Shown here piece by piece: positions 58,146 through 64,000 of a stretch of DNA of 64,000 bases. Origin of the DNA: Thinopyrum elongatum (taxonomy: Eukaryota; Streptophyta; Magnoliopsida; Poales; Poaceae); contig CM022303.1 in NCBI GenBank assembly GCA_011799875.1, positions 66,048,171-66,112,170 of the forward strand, read 5' to 3'. The position numbers were made by a program, and so were the translations under genes. A model generated the notes under the pieces. That model did not search any database. It was not told where the DNA came from and saw only the letters and a program-made list of their open reading frames with translations. The number at the start of each line of letters is the position of its first letter. The stretch's first letter is position 1.

Positions 58146-59067
58146 CCTCTCCGTGTGCCCAGTAGGCTGCTGTTGTCGTGCGCTGCCATGGGCGGTCCTC
58201 TCGGTCCAGCCCTAGCTTTGCCACCACCGGTCTAGTGCATGAAAAGAGGACCACGGCGCGGCTCTGTCCCGTCTGGAACGGTCCGCCGGCCGCTTGGTCA
58301 GGGACCTGACTTGTCCGGACCGTGTCCACCCCTAGCTATAACTGCCATTTGTTTTTAGTAAGTTTTTTTTCTTGATACCCTTTTTCGATATGAACCGGAA
58401 TAACCGGTTTTTGAACAAATTCAGCAATCTCAGATTTTTTTCGCCAGAAAATAATTAACGAATTTTGAATTCTAAACGAAGTTATGGTTAAATGAAAAGT
58501 TTTAACTGAAGTTTGCAAGCGAGCCACCCAGTTTTCCAATGAAAAAGTTTAACTTAAATTTGCAAGCAAGCCTACATACTTAGCTCAGGTCGTTGGTTGG
58601 AACCCTTGCGGCCACCCATTTCAATTTTTGTTATAAACATCCCAAAAATAAAGTGAGGTAGTGAGAGCTCGAACTGGCGACCACATGAATAGAACTAGTG
58701 CGCATGCTACGTGATCGTGTTGCTGTAGTTCAAGTTCAAAATTTTATTACGCTAGCCGAGGACTTGACTGCTAAAACTAAGAGAGTGTGGTGCATGCTAC
58801 ATGCTCCTCAATTAACAAAGCAATCGATCCCAGTCACCGCTTTACAAATCGAACTTATGTTGATGCAGAGCCTGTGTGTAATTGGTATCTACGCAACATT
58901 AATATATTTCCTTAAAAAAACATAGGCCTCATCGCAGCTGGCTGCACGCCGGTGGCATGTTCAATTGTCGACACCTGCGTGCCTAGATAGCCCCTGTGGC
59001 CGCGCCCCTCGGAGAGTCAAAAACACCAACCACAGCCGGCGGCGGCACTCAGACTATTCAAGACCTC
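58146..59067. other. Unassigned region between the NPF relic and the poly-C duplication
   Basis: About 920 bases, A/T-rich. 58500-58572 contains two versions of AGTTT(A)ACT(T/G)AA..TTTGCAAGC. I see no convincing ORF, tRNA or transposon end. Confidence 0.4.
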
Positions 59068-59336
59068 GCCACAGCCTAACAAATGGTCATCCGCCCCCCC
59101 ACCCCCCCCCCCCCCCCCCCCCCCCACCGCCGAGAGAGCCCGACATGCCGTCATGCCATGTCCGCTGTCAACTACTCCCTCCGTTCCAAAATATAATGCG
59201 TCCTCGCCGCAGCCTAACAAATGGTCATCCGCGTCGTGGATAACCCCCCCCCCCCCCCCCCCCCCACCGCCGAGAGAGCCCGACATGCCATGTCCGCTGT
59301 CAACTATTCCCTCCGTTCCAAAATATAATGCGTCCT
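59068..59336. repeat. Tandem duplication with poly-C tracts and partial MITE ends
   Basis: Two units of about 135 bases each start with CAGCCTAACAAATGGTCATCCG (given here in part; 59075 and 59212). Each runs through a C-tract (about 59092-59125 and 59245-59264) and CCGAGAGAGCCCGACATGCC, to the first 30 bases of a Stowaway (CTCCCTCCGTTCCAAAATA). Only the second unit continues into the complete MITE. Confidence 0.8.
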
Positions 59337-59543
59337 CGGTTTTCGTGTTTCAACTTTGACCATAAATTTAACCAGCAAGACCGACTGCGGCGGAAGCAAA
59401 AATTATATAATTGAAAACTTCTTTCGAATACGAATTCATTGCTATAATTTTTGCTCCCGCCGCAGTCGGTCTCGTTGGTTAAATTTATGGTCAAAATTGA
59501 ACCTCGAAAAACGCGGACGCGCTATATTTTGGAACGGAGGGAG
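59307..59543. mobile_element. Stowaway-type MITE with long inverted arms
   Basis: 237 bp between TA at 59305-59306 and TA at 59544-59545. The ends are TTCCCTCCGTTCCAAAATAT and its complement. The inner arms are also inverted repeats (GACCATAAATTTAACCA near 59357 against TGGTTAAATTTATGGTC near 59475; ACCGACTGCGGCGG against CCGCCGCAGTCGGT), so it folds into one long hairpin. Confidence 0.88.
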
Positions 59544-59559
59544 TAGCAAGTGGGAAGGG

Positions 59560-59725
59560 ATCCCGACGCTTTCTAACCGTGTATCGAGGCACCGACGCAG
59601 CCTGCATCAAGGACCGCGCGCCGCCCAAGTCTGCCAACAGCTGCAAAGAGGACGCCGACGGTGAGTCATGCGACAGCTCCAACCTCTGCGTTACTGCAAA
59701 GCTGGCCTGCGAGGCGCCCCAAACG
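59560..59725 (+). other. Possible coding fragment, Cys-containing, unrecognised
   Basis: GC-rich plus-strand stretch open from 59579. It codes a short Cys-containing piece (CIKDRAPPKSANSCKEDADG and then CDSSNLCVTAKLACEAP). A splice-donor-like GGTGAGTC occurs at about 59659. There is no homology I recognise, and it lies just after the MITE. It could be a fragment of a peptide gene. Confidence 0.25.
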
Positions 59726-60019
59726 ATACAAAGAGCCACGGCAATACAAGGAAATGATCAACCAGATCGTTACCACTTGGCTTACAAGGAAAGGAAAAGA
59801 AAAAAGCAAGATACGATTTATAGTTTCACCGTACGTGTACAACATTGTATAGTACAAAAAAAAAATGCATACGTTGAACAGGAACCCCACAGTAGTATTC
59901 CTTACCACTCCTTCACAACTGGCAACACAGCAAGCTAGGACGCAGGGCTTCTTCGTACCACCATTTGTGTCACACCATAGACACAACTGGTTTTTCGTCT
60001 TCACACGAGCTAGTCGGTG
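59726..60019. other. Unassigned spacer downstream of the cysteine-rich gene
   Basis: About 290 bases, A/T-rich, presumed 3' flank of the minus-strand cysteine-rich gene. No element seen. Confidence 0.4.
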
Positions 60020-60687
60020 TCAGCACCTGCTCTCGCAGGCGCTGTGCCCCGCCTCGCAGAGGGCCGCGCATTCGGGGTTGAGGTCGCAGTCGTTCTTTTT
60101 TTTTTTTTTTTAAGGAAACACCAAGTGCATTCCATTATATTATAGTACTGGACAAATCGCCCTTTACATAGTTCAATACAAAATCTGGGAGTTGGCCCAG
60201 CCAGGTCTCACACACATCAACTCTCAGATTAGCTCCATACGCAGCTAAAACATGTGCTACCATGTTACAAGCCCGAGGGCAGGACACAACACTACCAACA
60301 AAAAACCCCATATACAGTTGGAATTTGATGCTTCTAATAATAGCTCCTAAATTCGCTAGATCATAATCTTTAGAGTTTACTGCCCTCATCAGCTGTGTGG
60401 AATCGGTTTCAAACAAAACCTTGTCGCATCCCATCTGAATAGACATTTTTATAGCATATAACAAAGCCAAAGCTTCAGCGTGCAGACTCTCTCTTCTCAC
60501 AGCGGGCATGGCAGGGCTGGGATTCCACGAGGCAGCTCAGGCCACCGCCGCACGCTGATCCATCCCCCCTGCACACATCCTCGCAGTTGGGTATTCCAAA
60601 CTGCGACGCCAACTGCGCCAAGCCCAGGGCCAGCACGGTGAAAAGCATGACGGCCACAATGGCAGCGACCTTTGGAGTAGAAGCCAT
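60020..60687 (-). pseudogene. Secreted cysteine-rich peptide gene interrupted by a LINE
   Basis: Minus-strand ATG at 60687. Residues 1-25 form a signal peptide (MASTPKVAAIVAVMLFTVLA core). The mature part has the spacing C-x3-C-x6-C-x5-C-x6-C-x3-C before the frame enters inserted LINE sequence near 60497. On the far side (60095-60020), the minus strand gives further Cys-rich residues in a compatible phase (CDLNPECAALCEAG and a final C then TGA at 60020-60022). I infer one small secreted protein of about 90 residues, split by the insertion. The specific family is not recognised; defence-type small peptides look similar. A TATA box lies about 40 bases upstream of the ATG. Confidence 0.72.
60096..60497 (-). 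mobile_element. 5'-truncated LINE (RNase H domain and poly-A tail)
   Basis: On the minus strand the insert reads SLHAEALALLYAIKMSIQ, FETDSTQLMRAVNS, CPRACNMVAHVLAAYGA and ends SSTII, then stop. This is the RNase H-type (RVT_3) C-terminus of plant L1 elements. A poly-A tail follows (T-run 60096-60111 on +). The 5' end is truncated inside the RNase H domain. A short target duplication (about TTCT) is possible but ambiguous next to the T-run. Confidence 0.82.
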
Positions 60688-60723
60688 GAGAGAAGGTTGG
60701 AAGGCCCGAAGCGACGGAGGTGG

Positions 60724-60731
60724 TATTTATA
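60724..60731 (-). promoter_or_regulatory. TATA box of the cysteine-rich peptide gene
   Basis: TATAAATA on the minus strand, 37 bases upstream of the ATG. That distance leaves only a very short 5' UTR. Confidence 0.6.
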
Positions 60732-60826
60732 GGCTACCACACCCACACGGGATTTGAGATTTTGAATGAAGCAAAGCCGTCAGACCCTATGCCGATCGTA
60801 AGTTAGTTTCGCTAATCGGTGTGATT

Positions 60827-61190
60827 AGATCTCAGTCGACTGATACTTAACTGAGTCTCACTTAAGTGACACAATATATAGAAAAGAAGAAAGTAAAAGT
60901 TAATTATTTTTTTGCACGGATCTACACATAAAATCGCACGAATATCAGTCTTGCTAAATCTCAGTCGACTGAGACTTAATGAAATCCCAGTCGATGTTGC
61001 ATCCGTGAGATCTTACATTAAGATCTATGCAAAAAAAAAAAATTCAGTTTTTTTCTTTTTCTCTCTTGCATGTTATATCACTTGACTGAGACTTGTTTAA
61101 ATCTCAGTCGACTGAGACCTAGCCACACCGGTTCCACGAATATAGCATCGACTAAGACTTTGTTAAGTCTCAGTCGACTGAGATTTAGCA
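60827..61190. repeat. Cluster of GTCGAC-centred palindromes
   Basis: The 14-base palindrome CTCAGTCGACTGAG occurs at 60960-60973, 61103-61116 and 61169-61182, with a near copy at 60831-60844. Half copies (CAGTCGA, GACTGAG) lie between. Most sit in a wider phrase ATCTCAGTCGACTGAGACTTA. They look like termini of small inverted-repeat elements, possibly nested, just upstream of the cysteine-rich gene. Confidence 0.8.
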
Positions 61191-61270
61191 ATCCCGCTCG
61201 TTAATTAGTACTACGGGGCATATAGCATGCTCTATATATTAACTGTAATTACAGGCTGGTTCCAGCAAGG

Positions 61271-61375
61271 TTAGACGCTTGGTGCTCCTCCAATCCACGA
61301 GCTCCTAGGCTGCTGCGGGCACGCGTAGTTGTTGTACTCGGTGCCTTTCATTGTGAGAATATCATACAGTGTCAC
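61271..61375 (-). pseudogene. Possible last exon of an unrecognised gene
   Basis: The minus strand has an acceptor-like TTTTTTATTAG before 61375 and then an open stretch of 35 codons (DILTMKGTEYNNYACPQQP, then RSSWIGGAPSV) ending in TAA at 61271-61273. The sequence is coding-like, but no upstream exon is identified. It could be a relic or the end of a gene whose other exons I could not find. Confidence 0.3.
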
Positions 61376-62127
61376 CTAATAAAAAATACGATATGCATGG
61401 CACTACATGATTTCTTCATAAAAAATCAACAACCTCTATGTATACTCCATGGGTTTTTCCGCTTCCAAAGTAATCTTTGCGGCATGTAAATTTTTTCCCT
61501 CTCTACTCACATGGAGTCCATGGTCTCTCGCTTCTCCAATAGGAAAAAAGAAAAGAAGCCCATTGTCTCGCTCAAGCTGAAGCAAGCAAGTTGGGGCATG
61601 GATCTGGTGTGCTCAATGATCTTATTGCATCAAAATTGTTTTCCTCATTCCGACCAGGTTCTTTCTACCACACTAATTGTATACAAAACTCTATTTCTAT
61701 GCAGTTTTTTTTACAGTCATGCCTCCTGTGCATCCTGTATTCCTGTCCAGGTCTTCTCTCAGAGTGCCTGTGTAGGTGTACAACCAAACACACATCCATG
61801 CGTGCCCTCAACGTCCGCCTCCTCCAGAAGCTTGATAATATACGCCAATTTGGTTGCCGATTATCAATGTTGCAGTTCCTAGTAACAAATTGGTAATCCA
61901 ATGTTGGAGCAGGCCCAACATTGACGATGCAACCAGGTGCATTCCGGCGATACAGATAAAGTGAGGCACAATACTAAAGCGAGACGCAATGCCTTAGCAA
62001 CGAAGACCAGAGCGTGAGAAGCTGATGATAGCTGTGTTTATGATTCTCTCGGAAGTATTAGCATAGAGATAAAGCGTGACCAGCGTTGCTAAGTAAAAAA
62101 GTCGAAGAACGGCCGAACGGAGCACAA
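61376..62127. other. Unassigned region
   Basis: About 750 bases. Overlapping ORFs of 101 and 123 codons at 61511-61896 have no recognisable motif and are probably chance. Confidence 0.4.
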
Positions 62128-62389
62128 GCTAATTATATGGAAAACTCTCTCCAAGTGGCATGTTTATTCAGCCTCCCTTGCTTGTACACGCATACAGATG
62201 CATAGTAGTTTCATTGTACAGAAAGAGAAATCCCATGGTATAGACTATAGAGCATATGGTGCACAACTTTTTCGAAAGTCAATCGGACGAACCTGCAGCG
62301 TGATGCGGCGCAAACTAAAAAAAGTGGAGGGCTGGAGCACGATGTAACTTTATAACTCTCTCCAGGTCAACTTGTTTGTGTCATGTTTT
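62128..62389. repeat. Duplicated segment, copy 2 (direct repeat with 57293-57640)
   Basis: Same order of phrases as copy 1 (GGAAAACTCTCTCCAAGTGG, GCCTCCCTTGCTTGTACACG, CCATGGTATAGACTA, TATAACTCTCTC) without the Stowaway. It ends where Copia element H begins. Confidence 0.88.
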
Positions 62390-62758
62390 TGTTGGATCCT
62401 CTGGATCGGGGTAGGCTAGAGATCCCGGTAGATTACCTTCTCCTTGTCCTGTTGAGCTCGAGCCGGAGGCCATGGTGATGCAGGTGGCGATGGTGGTGAG
62501 TGTGCGGGTGTGTGCGAAGTGGCGGCGGTGATGGCGCTTCCCGTCGGCCTAGCGCTAACCCTAGATCGGTAGGGGGTGTTCGGTGGTGTTGGGTGCATAG
62601 TCAACTTGGTGATCCGTGCCCCGGCACCCCACCTCTTTATATATGGCGCTGGCGACAGGGGCCCACCAACCAGATGCGGTTGGGCGCCTCCGATCAAGGC
62701 GCGAGTCAAGTTCCAGATCGAGCCGTTGGACTCGATTCGGGAGGAGATCAACCTAACA
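62390..62758 (-). repeat. 3' LTR of element H (369 bp)
   Basis: On the minus strand it starts TGTTAGGTTGATCTCC and ends GAGGATCCAACA. A TATATAAA-type box lies at about 62635-62644 on the minus strand. The PPT, GGGGGAGAAT on the minus strand, is at 62759-62768. Short LTRs are common among Copia lineages such as Ale/Ivana. Confidence 0.8.
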
Positions 62759-62930
62759 TTCTCCCCCTTGATCTCAACTTTTACTTTTAACTTTATACTT
62801 TCTAGTTTATTTGTTCCATCACATATTGCTACATAGAGCATGTTTCATCGTCACAGCTTAATTGCCGATAGAATCATACAGCTACAACATATGTTATGTT
62901 CAGAAACAAATTATGTTCCTTTTGGGCCTC

Positions 62931-63422
62931 TCATGATCCAGGAATCATAAGGCTTTCACTTAAACCCATGCCGGCTAAGTGTTCCTTGAACATATTGGGT
63001 GGTAAGCCTTTTGTTAGCGGATCCGCAAGCATATCCTTTGTCCTTATATGCTCAAGACTTATAGTGTGATCCTGGATTTTATCTTTCACAACATAATACC
63101 TTATCTCTATTGTTTTGGCAGCATTACTCGACTTGTTGTTGTGAGCATAGAATACTGCGGGCTGGTTGTCACAGTACATCTTTAGTGGTTTGTGAATACA
63201 ATCTACCACTTTCAAGTCGGGTATAAAATTTTTTAGCCATATTGCCTGCCCCGTGGCCTCGACGCATGCTATGAATTCTGCATACATCGTGGATGATGCA
63301 ACTATTGACTGTTTGGAGCTTTTCCATGAAATAGCTCCCCCAGCGAGAGTGAATACGTATCCTGACGTGGATTTTCTATCATCTCTGTCCCCCACAAAAT
63401 CTGCGTCTGAATACCCTTTCAT
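62931..63422 (-). pseudogene. Element H RNase H domain
   Basis: Minus-strand ORF of 163 codons with the Copia RNase H hallmarks [43 protein letters not shown] and MYCDNQPA. It ends [13 protein letters not shown]. The usual E in SSTEAE is M (SSTMYAEF). A stop three codons upstream separates it from the RT region. The intact protein removes RNA from the RNA-DNA hybrid. Confidence 0.85.
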
Positions 63423-63646
63423 CTTAGGGAATCACATCTCATGTATGTTAGCATGTAGTCTTTCGTGCCTTACGCATAACGCAATGTTTTCTTTACCACC
63501 TTCCAGTGCTCTATGTCTGGATTCTCTTGATATCTACTGAGTACCCCGGTGATAAAAGCTAAGTCAGGGCAAGTGCACACTTGTGCATACTGTAAGCTGC
63601 CAACAGCCGAAGCATACGGTACTACTTTCATTTGATCGATCTCGTA

Positions 63647-63928
63647 CTAGTTCTTGGGACATTGGTATTTTCCAAAACTATCGCCCTTGACTATAGGAGC
63701 AGGTGTGGCTTTACTCGCATGCATATTATACCTTTTAAGGACCTTTTCTAAATATGCTTTCTGCGATAGTCCTAAGACTCCATTGTTCCTATCTCGGTGA
63801 ATTTCTATGCCCAAAACATATGATGCTTCACCAAGATCTGTTATATCAAAATTTGAGGACAAGAACTTCTTTGTTTCTTGTAGCAGACTAACATCACTGC
63901 TAGCAAGGAAGATATCATCCACATACAA
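63647..63928 (-). pseudogene. Element H reverse transcriptase, C-terminal part
   Basis: Minus-strand ORF containing MYVDDIFLASS (the catalytic YVDD), ITDLGEASYVLGIEIHRDR and GLSQKAYLEKVLKRYNM, the standard Copia RT end. It stops at 63647-63649 before the RNase H linker, and the region 63423-63646 is frameshifted. The upstream part of RT continues beyond the window. Confidence 0.85.
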
Positions 63929-64000
63929 GATTAGGAAAATATATTTCCCATTTTTAAACTTTGCATAAATGCAGTTGTCCTCAATATTTTCTTTAAATCC

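Larger units (their letters stand above)
62390..64000 (-). mobile_element. Element H: short-LTR Ty1/Copia retrotransposon, minus strand, 5' part off the window
   Basis: The 3' LTR (62758-62390 on the minus strand) is preceded by a G-rich polypurine tract and by RNase H and RT coding sequence in Copia order. The rest runs beyond 64000. The left flank TTTT-rich sequence prevents a clear TSD call. Confidence 0.88.

Noticed and set aside
58640..58700. GAGCTCGAACTGGCGACC resembling a tRNA or SINE box B
   Set aside because: No matching box A, acceptor stem or cloverleaf could be drawn around it.
59017..59286. Gly-rich and Pro-rich ORFs over 59017-59286
   Set aside because: Produced by the poly-C tracts; no other support.
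61511..61901. Overlapping ORFs of about 100 codons in the region 61511-61901
   Set aside because: Open on both strands, no motifs, no splice context; judged chance.
1..64000. CRISPR arrays, bacterial operons, rRNA or tRNA genes
   Set aside because: No regularly spaced direct repeats of CRISPR type and no rRNA/tRNA signatures. The tandem repeats seen belong to LTRs.

Overview
The window looks like a gene-poor, retrotransposon-rich stretch of a grass nuclear genome, most likely Triticeae (wheat, Aegilops or barley relatives). Evidence: nested LTR retrotransposons whose termini have the Triticeae look (LTRs opening TGATACGTC..., a BARE/Angela-like Copia LTR opening TGTAGGAGATATGCCC), an En/Spm (CACTA) transposase, Stowaway MITEs with CTCCCTCCGT termini and TA target duplications, and one intron-bearing plant gene. 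No database was searched; family names are tentative and rest on remembered family features.

Layout. (1) 1-19620: Athila-like Ty3/Gypsy element A (+ strand, 5' end off the window), split by a complete nested Copia element B (3034-12699, perfect CCTCC target duplication). Element A carries a third, non-pol ORF behind its own LTR-like internal promoter. (2) 19621-26477: remnants of minus-strand LTRs, a degenerate CACTA transposon (minus strand) interrupted by a solo LTR with a perfect AGAGT duplication, and a short unassigned GC-rich piece that may begin with a Helitron-like end. (3) 26478-39182: minus-strand chromovirus C with very long LTRs (4218 bp for the complete one), an upstream extra ORF, and a gag-pol frame broken only by stop codons. 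Its 3' LTR is cut off by a deletion. (4) 39183-40652: a minus-strand Gypsy LTR fragment E. (5) 40653-51705: tandem array D, three LTRs alternating with three internal regions of a retroelement that codes only for a Gag-like protein and has no pol.

(6) 51706-64000 is the gene-bearing end. It holds a seven-exon, apparently intact mitochondrial coenzyme A carrier gene (53564-56638, +). A MITE lies in its promoter, a Stowaway in its 3' flank, and its first intron has a non-canonical GC donor. Beyond it are a decayed NRT1/PTR (NPF) transporter fragment, a duplicated non-coding segment, a secreted cysteine-rich peptide gene broken by a 5'-truncated LINE, a cluster of GTCGAC-centred palindromes, and the 3' end of a minus-strand short-LTR Copia element H that runs off the right edge.

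How the parts relate: the nesting gives an insertion order (A into LTR fragment F1, then B into A; solo LTR G into CACTA; E into D, C into E, then a deletion at about 26478). The only gene judged functional is the CoA carrier. The least ordinary signals are the tandem pol-less array D, the accessory ORFs in A and C, the hairpin-plus-TATA promoter module shared by several LTRs and reused inside A, and Copia B, whose LTRs are young but whose coding region has collapsed.
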